Of a stretch of 30,574 bases of DNA, positions 8,190 through 15,752 are shown piece after piece (the stretch's first letter is position 1; each line of letters starts with the position of its first letter). Below the pieces are notes generated by a model. That model saw only the letters and a program-made list of their open reading frames with translations. It was not told the origin of the DNA and ran no database searches. Location: the NCBI GenBank assembly GCA_035575515.1, contig DATLXU010000104.1, forward strand, positions 1 to 30,574, written 5' to 3'. Source of the DNA: DATLXU01 sp035575515 (GTDB lineage Bacteria; Acidobacteriota; Blastocatellia; UBA7656). A program made the translations under genes and the position numbers.

Positions 8190-10331
8190 ATGAACACATC
8201 GCAATCGAGCTGCAAAGATAAACGCCTCCGTCTGCCTTCTGTTTTTTGCCTTTTGATTATTATTGCATTGTGCGCAAACGCGTTTTCGCTTCAGCGACCA
8301 AAGCCCGCCGCAAAGTCTCAAAAGAGCCAGCCGAGAAAATCTCCGCCCAAACAAAGCACTAAGACAACAACGGCTGAACCTGCGCCGCAATCGCCGAGCG
8401 AGGCGCTTGATCGCGCCCGCGCCACTTCATCTCAGCAGGAGAGGATAGACCTGCTCGAAAAATTCCTTGTCACTTATCGCGGCTCGGAACTCGAACCGGA
8501 AGCGCGCGAGTTACTGATGCGCGAGTACGCGCTTCGTGGCGAGCAGATGCTTCGCGAAGCAAACCCGCATGCCGCGATGCAGGCATTCAGATCGGTCTTC
8601 CGCGTTGCGCCCGCTGTGATAACCGACAAGGTCTTCGGGCAATTCATCTTCCCTTTGCCGATGGCGATGAACGCGTTCGGCTACCGCGCCGAATCAGCCG
8701 AGCTGATGCGCTCGTTTGAGAGCCGCTTTGAATCGGACCCGAATCGCCTGATTGAGATAGGATTCTTCTACGTTCAGATCGAAGCGCCTTTTGAAGCCGT
8801 GCGCGTGCTTGAGCATGCAGTTCGACTCGCGCCCGACGATCATCGCGCTCACAACACGCTCGGCACGGCTTATCTGATAGGCCTGCGGCTCGACGATGCA
8901 GCCTCAGAGTTCCAGCGCGCTATTGAGCTTGATCCGAAAGATGAATACGCCAACCTGAATCTCGCAAACCTAGCTCGCGCGAGGGGCGATTACGAAGGCG
9001 CGGTCAATTACTATCGCCGCCAGCTCGCGATCAAGCCCGACGACCCGGAAGCTCACGGAGGGCTTTCGATTGCGCTTCTCGCGCTCGGACGCGACGAAGA
9101 AGCCGAGCCTGAGATCAAGCGCGAGATGGAGCTTGCGCCCGGCGATTATCGCTTCCTGACGCAGTTGGCTTATTTCTACACGACGCGAAAGAAGTGGGAG
9201 CAGGCGCGGCAACTGATTGAACGAGCAGTTCGCATCGAGCCTCGCTATGCGTGGGCCTTCATCGCGAAAGCGAACATTGACCTGCTCGAAGGCAAGTACG
9301 GCGACGCCCTCTCGACGCTAATCGGCGCGCAGGGACACGGCAACTTCGCAACACTCAGCTTTGAATTAATAAAAGCGTTGATGGCCGTTGACGGTTACGA
9401 TCAGGCGCTCGAAGTGATGAATCCTGTCTTTACCATCAACAGCGACGGCGAATTCGAGGCGTTGCTCGGCGGAGCCGTCAAAGCTCGCTCGCAGAGACTT
9501 GATCTATTAATCGAGCGCGAGCGACAGGCCGCGCTTTTCCTTAACGATCATCCGACGACGACGCTGCAATACCGTCTGGCCGAAGCATTGGCGAGGATTG
9601 ATCACTACACGAAGATGGCGCTGGCCGCGCGCAAGCCGACTCAAACAACAGCGACTCGTCGCCGCGCAAGACAGACTGAATCCGCATCTCAGCAGGAAGA
9701 TTTGAAGAACGCGACTCGCCCGCGCCGCGCGCAGCCAGCAGGCGAAGATAACTCGAACGCGGAGCTATCAGCGGGCGCGGATGCGAGTTTGCCGGGAATT
9801 GAGCAATTGCTCGCTGCGATAAAGACTTTCACGACGCTTGACGATGGCCGACAGGCGTTTCGCATGATCTGGGTTTCGCGCAGGCTGACGGAAAACAGTC
9901 TCGCGCTCGACGCAGCCGAGCAGCTTGCCCGGCGCGCGATTGCGATGGCCGACAAAGCGACCGAGCCTGAAAACTCCATGCGCGATGCGCCGCTGCTCGA
10001 TCGAGCGGGCCGAAGATCGGTCTTTCTGGGCCGCGCTTACGACGCGCTCGGCTGGGCGCTTTTCAAGAAGGGCAATACGCAGTCGGCTGTTCAGGCGTTG
10101 ACGCGCTCGCTAGAAAATTATCCGCCGAGCGCCGAGCGCAAAGCGGCGATGTGGCACCTGGCGGTCGCAACGCAGGAGATGGGCGACGAGCGTCGCGCGC
10201 TCGATTTATACATCGCAAGCTACGAGGCGAACGCGCCGACTTCGTCGGTGAGGCGGGCGCAGATCGAAGCGTTATACAAAAAGCTGAACGGCTCACTCGC
10301 GGGACTTGATGATAAATTGAGGCAGCAATGA
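8190..10331 (+). CDS. Exported tetratricopeptide-repeat protein
   Basis: A 713-residue protein with an N-terminal hydrophobic segment (residues about 15-33) and a Lys/Pro/Ser-rich linker. A run of TPR units spans roughly residues 200-380 (for example AIELDPKDEYANLNLANLAR and AVRIEPRYAWAFIAKANIDL), and further TPR-like helices lie near 617-690. A low-complexity Gln/Arg/Ala stretch separates the two blocks (about residues 485-530). The ATG at 8190 is preferred to one at 8166, since GGAAGGGA lies 7 bases upstream of it. A TATAAT at 8162-8167 could be a -10 box but has no good -35. TPR arrays bind partner proteins; the partner is unknown. Confidence 0.85.
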   Translation: MNTSQSSCKDKRLRLPSVFCLLIIIALCANAFSLQRPKPAAKSQKSQPRKSPPKQSTKTTTAEPAPQSPSEALDRARATSSQQERIDLLEKFLVTYRGSELEPEARELLMREYALRGEQMLREANPHAAMQAFRSVFRVAPAVITDKVFGQFIFPLPMAMNAFGYRAESAELMRSFESRFESDPNRLIEIGFFYVQIEAPFEAVRVLEHAVRLAPDDHRAHNTLGTAYLIGLRLDDAASEFQRAIELDPKDEYANLNLANLARARGDYEGAVNYYRRQLAIKPDDPEAHGGLSIALLALGRDEEAEPEIKREMELAPGDYRFLTQLAYFYTTRKKWEQARQLIERAVRIEPRYAWAFIAKANIDLLEGKYGDALSTLIGAQGHGNFATLSFELIKALMAVDGYDQALEVMNPVFTINSDGEFEALLGGAVKARSQRLDLLIERERQAALFLNDHPTTTLQYRLAEALARIDHYTKMALAARKPTQTTATRRRARQTESASQQEDLKNATRPRRAQPAGEDNSNAELSAGADASLPGIEQLLAAIKTFTTLDDGRQAFRMIWVSRRLTENSLALDAAEQLARRAIAMADKATEPENSMRDAPLLDRAGRRSVFLGRAYDALGWALFKKGNTQSAVQALTRSLENYPPSAERKAAMWHLAVATQEMGDERRALDLYIASYEANAPTSSVRRAQIEALYKKLNGSLAGLDDKLRQQ

Positions 10332-10411
10332 AAGAGCTTTCAGCGTAGCCGAAGCGAAGATGGTCTTGATGAAGCCGAGAGTTAGGCGATGAGCGCCAGT
10401 TGGTCCGGCGG

Positions 10412-10528
10412 GCATGAGCTTTGGGGGAGTCGTCAAGTATGTGGCAACTCTGGTTCTTCAACCCGGAACTCACGTTATTGTCTATACCAGGTTCACCTTC
10501 GCCAAACTGACGATGCTGGTCTATGCCT
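10412..10528 (+). CDS. Small ORF of unknown status (38 residues)
   Basis: An ATG-initiated ORF encoding MSFGGVVKYVAT followed by a beta-rich, Val/Thr/Leu stretch, ending TMLVYA. It has no clear ribosome site and no recognised family. It lies in the 202-bp gap between the TPR gene and the kinase remnant, where gene debris accumulates, so it may be chance or a remnant. Confidence 0.15.
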
Positions 10529-10533
10529 AAGAA

Positions 10534-11081
10534 TCACGCCTTCACAGCATCGTTCTTAACCGCCGCGCGTTTGCGCAGTATGAAGACGGTTCCGCCTTCC
10601 GCGCGCTTGTTCCAACTGGCTTCCGCTTCAATGAGGCTTGCGCGCGAGCGAATATTTGCAAGCCCGCGACCTGTCTTCGCCGCGCTCGCTTTGGGGTCGA
10701 AGCCGCGCCCGCATCGCTTCCAATCCACAGCGCGCCCGTGTCGTCGAGCTTGAGCGCAAGGATGCGCGAGGCGGCGATTCCTTCGGTTGCGATCTTCTGA
10801 ATGCGGCGGCAATCGTAGCGGGCAAGCCCGCCATCGGTTCCGAGCCACATCGCGCCATCGCTGCTTTGAGCTATCGTGCGCACGTGATCCGAAGGCAGCC
10901 CGTGAAACAGAGTCACCGCGCCCCATTGATGAAGATTTGAGGGCGTGGATTCAGACTTGTCACTCGCAGGCAGCGCAATTGCCGATGCGACTAACACCAG
11001 GCAGCAAATCGCGCTGCATCGTTGCGCTATAGAGTCGTCTTTGAATAGGTGAGGAACGGCTCTCCTGTGAAGCTCATTCAC
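10534..11081 (-). pseudogene. Sensor histidine kinase remnant: propeller N-terminus joined out of frame to ATPase C-terminus
   Basis: Reading leftward from about 11081, one frame encodes a leader (CCLVLVASAIALPA) and the first two blades of a two-component-regulator propeller: WGAVTLFHGLPSDHVRTIAQ, DGAMWLGTDGGLARYD and DTGALWIGSDAG. At about 10700-10712 the homology jumps to another frame. That frame encodes a histidine-kinase ATPase end: GRGFDPKASAAKTGRGLANI, then RSRASLIEAEASW and GGTVFILRKR, ending at the stop at 10534. Intact proteins of this class are around 1000 residues, so most blades, the Y_Y_Y domain, the membrane segment and the H-box are missing. An internal deletion with a frameshift explains this. 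The 5' end overlaps a CTCTGCGG-type repeat. Not expected to be functional. Confidence 0.8.
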
Positions 11082-11143
11082 CGCAGAGGCGCAAAGAGCG
11101 CAGAGGTTTCGCAGAGGTATTGTCAGTCTTCTCTGCGGTGAAT
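11076..11143. repeat. Dispersed CTCTGCGG-type inverted repeat
   Basis: A perfect 13-bp inverted repeat, ATTCACCGCAGAG at 11076-11088 and CTCTGCGGTGAAT at 11131-11143, encloses three direct copies of CGCAGAGG-like units. The same word family recurs at 15629-15660 and 23214-23260. It lies between the HTH gene and the kinase remnant and overlaps the latter's first codons. Confidence 0.7.
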
Positions 11144-11163
11144 TATTGACCTCAATTTGAGCA

Positions 11164-11538
11164 TTACCGGCTCTCGCGTCGTTTTAATTCTTCAAAGTAT
11201 CGCTTGCGGTCGCGCTCGATCCAGCCTTCGAGGTCGGCTGCGGCTTTCTCAAGCTCATCGCTATTGATCAAACCGCGTCGCAGGGCTTCGAAGAAGGCGC
11301 GCGTTCGCACGTTGTAAGCGAGTTTGTCGTAAGTTTCGTTTGCAGTCCCTTCTGTCGACGAGGCGAAGAGTTTTTCGTAGAGCGTCGCAAGACGGCTTTC
11401 GACTCCGCGAAGGCTGAGGCTGCACTTGCGCGCGATTGCCCAATTGGATAAACCGAGCGCGAGGTAGTAAAGGGCTTCAGCTTCAAATTCCGTAAGCAGC
11501 GGTCGCTTGAACGAGTCTTTGAATTTCGGGTCAATCAT
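11164..11538 (-). CDS. Small LuxR-type helix-turn-helix protein
   Basis: A 124-residue protein from ATG 11538 (a TTG at 11589 would give 141). Residues about 14-58 match a GerE/LuxR DNA-binding domain: LTEFEAEALYYLALGLSNWA followed by the recognition-helix pattern SLRGVESRLATLYEKL. No receiver domain is present. A charged helical tail of about 60 residues (AFFEALRRGLINSDELEKAA, ending ELKRRESR) follows. It sits directly upstream of the broken sensor kinase on the same strand, so it may be the surviving half of a two-component pair, or a free-standing regulator. The ribosome site is weak. The start overlaps the opposite-strand fabH remnant, which suggests that the upstream part of this gene may also have been rearranged. 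Confidence 0.62.
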   Translation of the reverse strand: MIDPKFKDSFKRPLLTEFEAEALYYLALGLSNWAIARKCSLSLRGVESRLATLYEKLFASSTEGTANETYDKLAYNVRTRAFFEALRRGLINSDELEKAAADLEGWIERDRKRYFEELKRRESR

Positions 11539-11552
11539 ATCCGCGCCGTCTT

Positions 11553-11807
11553 CATCAGGCGAATGCGAACCTGCTGCGCGCGATTGCAAAGAAGCTCGCG
11601 ATTGCAGAAGAGCGCGTCGTCATAAATGTCGTGCGCTTCGGCAACACGAGCTGCGCATCTGTATTTCTTGCGTTGTGGCAAGCAAGTCGCGAGCACAGGT
11701 TTCGCGCTGGCTCTTACGGATTGATTCTTGCCTTTGGGGCTGGCTTCACTTGGGGCGCGGCACTTTGCCGCGCGTGCGGAGAAGAACAAAGTGAGCCACG
11801 GGCCTGA
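11553..11807 (+). pseudogene. fabH: 3' fragment of a fabH-like 3-oxoacyl-ACP synthase III gene
   Basis: An uninterrupted frame of 84 codons plus stop encodes the C-terminal end of a FabH-type condensing enzyme. It begins HQANANLLRAIAKKLAIAEE, carries the active-site His of the HQAN motif and the active-site Asn of RFGNTSCAS, and ends with the family pattern LILAFGAGFTWGAAL, stop at 11805-11807. Nothing FabH-like precedes His1, and there is no start codon or ribosome site. The catalytic Cys domain (about 240 residues) is absent, so this is a truncated remnant. It ends 3 bp from the convergent hpt stop, which preserves the original 3' neighbourhood. Confidence 0.85.
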
Positions 11808-11810
11808 TCC

Positions 11811-12389
11811 TTAATGCCCATTCTTTACAAGACTCTCAGGGTTCTGCGGCACGGCGATGAAGGGAAGGTTGCGGTACAACTCGCCTACGTCGAGACCGTA
11901 TCCCACAACGAAATGATTCGGGATGGTGAAGCCGAGATACTTAGCATCAATCTGAATCTCGTGGCGGTCGGGTTTATCGAGCAGCGCGGCGATAGCGAGA
12001 GAGTTGATTTCGCGCGAGCGGAATATATTGGCCATGTAATTCAACGTCAGCCCTGTATCAATTATGTCTTCGACGACGAGTACGTCTTTTCCTGCGAGGC
12101 TCATATCGAGGTCTTTAGTGATGCGCACTTCGCCTGAGGATTTGGTCGCCGCGCCGTAGCTCGATATGCCTATGAAGTCGAGCGACATCGGCAGATCAAT
12201 ATTTCGCATCAAGTCCGACAGGAATACGCACGCGCCTTTGAGCACGCCGATGAGATGAAGATTCTTTCCCGCGTAATCGCGCGTTATCTGCTGGCCCATC
12301 TCGCGCACGCGCGCCTGCAACTGTTCGGTCGTGATTAAAACTTTCAAGTTTGGATCATTGATGAAAGATGCCCGCTCTTCGGCGCTCAT
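11811..12389 (-). CDS. hpt: Hypoxanthine phosphoribosyltransferase
   Basis: A purine-salvage enzyme converting hypoxanthine (and usually guanine) plus PRPP to IMP/GMP in the cytosol. The 192-residue product has the PRPP-binding signature VVEDIIDTGLT (105-115), the early GVLKGACVFLSDL loop (48-60) and the C-terminal VVGYGLDVGELYRNLP, the usual length and order for Hpt. AGGAG precedes the ATG by about 6 bases. A strong promoter lies at 12428-12457. It complements the nucleoside import and phosphorolysis genes downstream, which would release the bases it uses. Confidence 0.95.
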   Translation of the reverse strand: MSAEERASFINDPNLKVLITTEQLQARVREMGQQITRDYAGKNLHLIGVLKGACVFLSDLMRNIDLPMSLDFIGISSYGAATKSSGEVRITKDLDMSLAGKDVLVVEDIIDTGLTLNYMANIFRSREINSLAIAALLDKPDRHEIQIDAKYLGFTIPNHFVVGYGLDVGELYRNLPFIAVPQNPESLVKNGH

Positions 12390-12427
12390 CGTTGTCTCCT
12401 TGTGTTGTGTGTTTCGTTAGAGCGTGC

Positions 12428-12457
12428 AATATACGAAATGAAATTGACCGCTGTCAA
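12428..12457 (-). promoter_or_regulatory. hpt: Sigma-70-type promoter of hpt
   Basis: On the minus strand TTGACA (12457-12452), an 18-base spacer and TATATT (12433-12428). Transcription would start near 12421, about 32 bases before the start codon. The -35 lies a few bases from the ATTTTGGATTTTAG repeat that begins at 12466. Confidence 0.6.
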
Positions 12458-12465
12458 CGCCGCCC

Positions 12466-12606
12466 GATTTTGGATTTTAGATTTTGGATTTTGGGTAAGC
12501 CGGAGAGAGTTCGCCGTGTCTCGGAGAATTATAGGGGATTCACCAAGTCTTGCACGGTCAGATTTATTCGACAATCGAAAATCTAAAATCTAAAATCCAA
12601 AATTTG
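12466..12606. repeat. Inverted pair of AT-rich ATTTTGGATTTTAG-type repeats
   Basis: The left arm 12466-12495 is built of GATTTTGGATTTTAGATTTT-like units. The right arm 12576-12606 is its near-perfect reverse complement (AAAATCTAAAATCCAAAAT core). They enclose about 80 bp. The right arm ends immediately at the rpiB ATG (12607) and occupies the place where a ribosome site would be. Such words are common as dispersed repeats in several phyla. Confidence 0.75.
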
Positions 12607-13233
12607 ATGGCTACGATTGATGAAAGAGGCAAGCAGGTAATCACCGAGCGCGAGATTCGCCCCGCCGCTTCGGGCGACACAATCAGAGTTGACGAAAGCG
12701 CGATCATCACGCCGCTTGCTGAAGATTTAATTCGCGAGCGCGGCATCACTGTTGAACGGGTGCGGAGGCGCGCGGCTCGTCGCCGTAGGATTGCACTGGG
12801 CGCAGATCACGGCGGGTTCGAGATGAAAGAAGAGATAAAGCGCGTGCTCGCGGAACTCGGCCACGAATTTCAGGACTTCGGCGCGCACTCGACCGATGCG
12901 GTTGATTATCCAGACTACGCGCACGCGGTAGCGCGGGCCGTCGCGAGCGGCGCGTGCGATCTCGGCATAATGGTTGACGGCGCAGGCATTGGCTCTTGCA
13001 TGGCGGCGAACAAAGTGCCTGGCGTGCGCGCCGCGATGTGCTACGACGAAGCGACTGCGCGCAACAGCCGCGAGCACAACGGCGCAAACGTCCTTACGCT
13101 CGGCGGCCGTGTGATTTCAACGGAGATGATGCGCAAGATAGTCACGGCGTGGCTTTCAACTGAGCTTGCCGAAGAGCGTCACAAGCGCCGCGTGGCAAAG
13201 ATTGACGCAATCGAGCGCGAGTACCTGAAATAA
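12607..13233 (+). CDS. rpiB: RpiB/LacAB-family sugar-phosphate isomerase with microcompartment-type N-terminal extension
   Basis: A 208-residue protein. Residues 61-208 are an RpiB domain: RIALGADHGGFEMKEEIK with Asp67/His68, HSTDAVDYPDYA, ANKVPGVRAAMCYDEATARN and SREHNGANVLTLGGRVI. RpiB interconverts ribose- and ribulose-5-phosphate. The catalytic-loop motif reads VDGAGIG (Asp124) where classical enzymes have CGTGIG, so the usual Cys is replaced. Residues about 10-52 (VITEREIRPAASGDTIRV, then TPLAEDLIRERGITVERV) resemble the short module attached to several microcompartment-associated enzymes. This resemblance is from memory and needs a profile search. There is no ribosome site because a repeat abuts the ATG. 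It is divergent from hpt. Confidence 0.88.
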   Translation: MATIDERGKQVITEREIRPAASGDTIRVDESAIITPLAEDLIRERGITVERVRRRAARRRRIALGADHGGFEMKEEIKRVLAELGHEFQDFGAHSTDAVDYPDYAHAVARAVASGACDLGIMVDGAGIGSCMAANKVPGVRAAMCYDEATARNSREHNGANVLTLGGRVISTEMMRKIVTAWLSTELAEERHKRRVAKIDAIEREYLK

Positions 13234-13357
13234 TCCTTCCTTTCATAAAAGAACCCGCCGCGCGCCGTCGCGTTTAACGAGTCGTAGATAAAAATTCTTC
13301 AACGCTTTTTCGATTCATCGAGTAGTAATCAATAGAGGAGCGAGGAGCAGAAAAACA

Positions 13358-14002
13358 GTGTCGGGCGAGGTCGCTGAAATAGCTCTGATGACGGACAGCC
13401 TGCGAGTTGGCGAAGCTGCGGAAACCAACTGCTCACCTTTAGCTTGCGTAATCGAGCGGGCGAAGGCAGGCGACACGGCTGCGTTCGAACAGATAATCGA
13501 GCAATACCAGCGGCGTGTCATTTCAACAGCGTGGCGAATGCTTGGCAGCCGCGAGGACGCGCTCGACGCGGCGCAGGAAGCCTTTCTAAGGGTCTACAGA
13601 TACCTGCGCGGCTTTAAGGTCGAAGAAGATTTCAACGCGTGGCTTTATCGAATCGTCATCAACGTCTGTCGCGATTTTGCGCGAAGGAATCGAAACGCCC
13701 GGTTAAGCTCTTTTGAATCGGAGCGCGAAGCGGGAACGCTCGACGCAATAGCGAGCGGCGATGATATTGAAGCGGCAGTCATCAAGTCGCAGCAGCAGGC
13801 GATGATACTCAAGGCGCTCGACACGCTGACGAAAAAAGAGCGCGCGGCCATTGTGCTTCGCGATCTCGAAGGATTGACAACGAAAGAAGCGGCGCGTGCG
13901 CTTGGGTCGAGTCAAACGACGATTCGCTCGCAGGTAAGCTCGGCCCGCGCGAAGATAAAGAAGTTTTACGAGCGCGCGATGAAACAGTCGCGCCGAAGGT
14001 GA
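13358..14002 (+). CDS. ECF-type RNA polymerase sigma factor
   Basis: A 214-residue sigma-70-family protein with region 2 (AFEQIIEQYQRRVISTAWRM ... DAAQEAFLRVYRYL, then FNAWLYRIVINVCRDFARR) and region 4 (ALDTLTKKERAAIVLRDLEG, then TTKEAARALGSSQTTIRSQV). The start is GTG at 13358 because GAGGAG lies about 10 bases upstream; the ATG at 13388 is an alternative. The next gene, 4 bp on, encodes a zinc-finger membrane anti-sigma factor, so activity is probably held at the membrane until a signal arrives. No clear autoregulatory ECF promoter was seen in the 124-bp upstream spacer. Confidence 0.92.
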   Translation: MSGEVAEIALMTDSLRVGEAAETNCSPLACVIERAKAGDTAAFEQIIEQYQRRVISTAWRMLGSREDALDAAQEAFLRVYRYLRGFKVEEDFNAWLYRIVINVCRDFARRNRNARLSSFESEREAGTLDAIASGDDIEAAVIKSQQQAMILKALDTLTKKERAAIVLRDLEGLTTKEAARALGSSQTTIRSQVSSARAKIKKFYERAMKQSRRR

Positions 14003-14006
14003 CGTG

Positions 14007-14750
14007 ATGAATTGCAGGCGCATTGAAAAACTTTTACCGCTGTACGTTGAGGGCGACGCGCGCGCGGATGAAGCAGACGCGGTGACACTGCATCTGAACA
14101 CCTGCCGCGAGTGCAATCGCCTCGCGTCGGAGTATCGCGAAAGCCAGAACTTGCTGCGCTCTGCGCCAATGATTGAACTCGAAGACGACGAACTCAACTG
14201 GCTCAAGCGCAGCGTGCTTGGCGAAATCACCCTGCATGATGTTCGCGCCTCGTTTTTCAATCGAATGATTGAGCGATTGAGCGCGAGGCGGATGGTCGCA
14301 GCGGCTGCATTAGCGATCGTTATCGCCTCGTTGACCTTTTACTTCTTCCGCGCAAGGACGGCTGCGCCAACCAGTGACGGCAGCGAATCGGTCGCCGGCG
14401 CGGCAGAAGCAAACAGGCAGCCTTCGGCGCAACCGGAAGACGCGAAACCGGCTCCCAGAGCCGATTTCACGCCAGCCACAGACCCGGCAGCCGGTCGGCG
14501 CGCGATGATAAAAGCTCACAATCGTTCGAGCAGGACAACGCGGCAGACGCTCGTTGCTAAAGAACAGAGTCCGGTACTTAATGTGAAAGAAGCGCAGCCA
14601 GATGTTGTCAGCAACTCTCAAGAGATGCTGCGCATCGAGATTCAGACGAGCGATCCGAACATCCGCATAATCTGGTTCGCTCCCAAAGAGGTTGACTCGC
14701 GCCCATTAAATCCAGAGACAGAAAGAGGACAGGAGGCTTTATGGTTTTAA
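14007..14750 (+). CDS. Membrane-anchored zinc-finger anti-sigma factor
   Basis: A 247-residue protein with an N-terminal cytoplasmic zf-HC2-like domain (MNCRRIEKLLPLYVEGD, then HLNTCRECNRLA with the HxxxCxxC metal motif). One transmembrane helix follows at about residues 95-112 (MVAAAALAIVIASLTFYFF), then a periplasmic tail rich in Ala/Pro/Arg. The ATG at 14007 follows the sigma stop by 4 bp, with GAAGGTG as ribosome site. The stop codon overlaps the next gene by 10 bp. The extracytoplasmic part ends in a conserved-looking segment (LRIEIQTSDPNIRIIWFAP) that may meet the exported partner. Sequestration of the upstream sigma factor is inferred from family and position. Confidence 0.88.
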   Translation: MNCRRIEKLLPLYVEGDARADEADAVTLHLNTCRECNRLASEYRESQNLLRSAPMIELEDDELNWLKRSVLGEITLHDVRASFFNRMIERLSARRMVAAAALAIVIASLTFYFFRARTAAPTSDGSESVAGAAEANRQPSAQPEDAKPAPRADFTPATDPAAGRRAMIKAHNRSSRTTRQTLVAKEQSPVLNVKEAQPDVVSNSQEMLRIEIQTSDPNIRIIWFAPKEVDSRPLNPETERGQEALWF

Positions 14751-15550
14751 TCAAGACAAAGCTCGCAACAGCAATCGTCGTGACGTTGTCGCTCGCGCTT
14801 GCCGCGTTCGGCCAGCAACCGCAACCGGCTCAGCCGCAGCCGGCACCTCAACCTGCGCGCGAATCTCAATATGTTGACTTCACGGGGTTCAAAGGCAAAG
14901 TGTTCGACGTAAAGCACCGCGACCCCAGCGCTCTGGTGAGGGCGCTTGCTCCGCTCACGAGCGGATTCAAGGGCGCGACCATTCAATCGAGCGACGAGTT
15001 CAAGACAATCACAGTGCGCGATTTCCCTGAAAACATTGCCGCGATAGAAGAAGCTCTGAAGCGACTCGACACGCCGCTGCCGCCACAGACCGATGTGGAG
15101 TTGCGAATGCATATTTTGATAGCTTCAAACGTCGAGGGAGTAACCAGTCAGGCTCCATCTGACCTGAGCGATGTTCTCAAGCAGTTGCAAGCCACGCTCA
15201 ACTACAAGAACTATACGAACATTGCAACGGTAGTTCAACGGGTCAGAGATGGGGCGAGGGTAGTTCAGCTAAACGGGCAAGCGGAGATTCCCGGCAGCAT
15301 AGGCGGGAGAGATCGGTCACTTAATTCCGCTTACGAGTATCAAGTGCAGGCCGTCAATCTCACTTCTGATGCTTCCGGCGGCAACACGGTGCAACTGAGA
15401 GATACCACCTTCAACTTTGGCGGCGAGGCAGGCAGTGCCCGCATTCGCACTGATCTCAGCCTGCGCAGCGGCGAGAAGGTCGTCGTGGGAACGGCGACGC
15501 TCGGCAACAAGGGGCTGATTCTTGTGCTCTCGGCCCGCTCGCTCAAGTGA
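14741..15550 (+). CDS. Exported secretin N-domain-like protein of unknown function
   Basis: A 269-residue protein with a signal peptide (ending AAFGQ), a Gln/Pro spacer, then a region resembling the N0/N1 ring-forming domains of secretins (VFDVKHRDPSALVRALAPLT ... FKTITVRDFPENIAAIEEAL, KRLDTPLPP). The C-terminal half is beta-rich (TVQLRDTTFNFGG, RSGEKVVVGTATLGNKGLIL) like the extra domains before a secretin pore, but no pore domain follows. The ribosome site GGAGG sits 5-6 bases before the ATG and the gene overlaps the anti-sigma gene by 10 bp, so the three are an operon. It may be a periplasmic sensor or target of the sigma system; this is inference. Confidence 0.72.
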   Translation: MVLIKTKLATAIVVTLSLALAAFGQQPQPAQPQPAPQPARESQYVDFTGFKGKVFDVKHRDPSALVRALAPLTSGFKGATIQSSDEFKTITVRDFPENIAAIEEALKRLDTPLPPQTDVELRMHILIASNVEGVTSQAPSDLSDVLKQLQATLNYKNYTNIATVVQRVRDGARVVQLNGQAEIPGSIGGRDRSLNSAYEYQVQAVNLTSDASGGNTVQLRDTTFNFGGEAGSARIRTDLSLRSGEKVVVGTATLGNKGLILVLSARSLK

Positions 15551-15628
15551 TTGACCCAGCCTTATATCAATGTAGAAGCGGCTACCGCCGGGCCGCTCCT
15601 GCAAGAAGGCTGCTCTGGTCGTTAATTG

Positions 15629-15660
15629 CCGCGTCCCCGCGTCTGCGCGTCTCCGTGTCG
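15629..15660. repeat. Copy of the dispersed CTCTGCG-type repeat
   Basis: The sequence CCGCGTCCCCGCGTCTGCGCGTCTCCGTGTCG belongs to the same word family as 11076-11143 and 23214-23260. It lies in the 202-bp gap upstream of the transporter operon, before the promoter. Confidence 0.45.
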
Positions 15661-15663
15661 CTC

Positions 15664-15692
15664 TTCACATCCTGCCTCGAATCAATTATCAT
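15664..15692 (+). promoter_or_regulatory. Sigma-70-type promoter of the nucleoside-transporter operon
   Basis: TTCACA at 15664-15669 and TATCAT at 15687-15692 are separated by exactly 17 bases. The predicted start is near 15699, giving a leader of about 55 bases before the ATG at 15753. Confidence 0.58.
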
Positions 15693-15752
15693 AACGCGGC
15701 CTTCAAAACTTTCTCCGACTTGCTTCATTCGGAGAGCGCATTCTTACTACTT

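Noticed and set aside
10063..10473. 136-codon minus-strand ORF over the TPR gene end
   Set aside because: Mostly antisense to the TPR coding sequence and without any family pattern.
13249..13269. AAGAAC ... CGTC as an ECF autoregulatory promoter for the sigma gene
   Set aside because: The spacing of 11 bases is too short for known ECF promoters.
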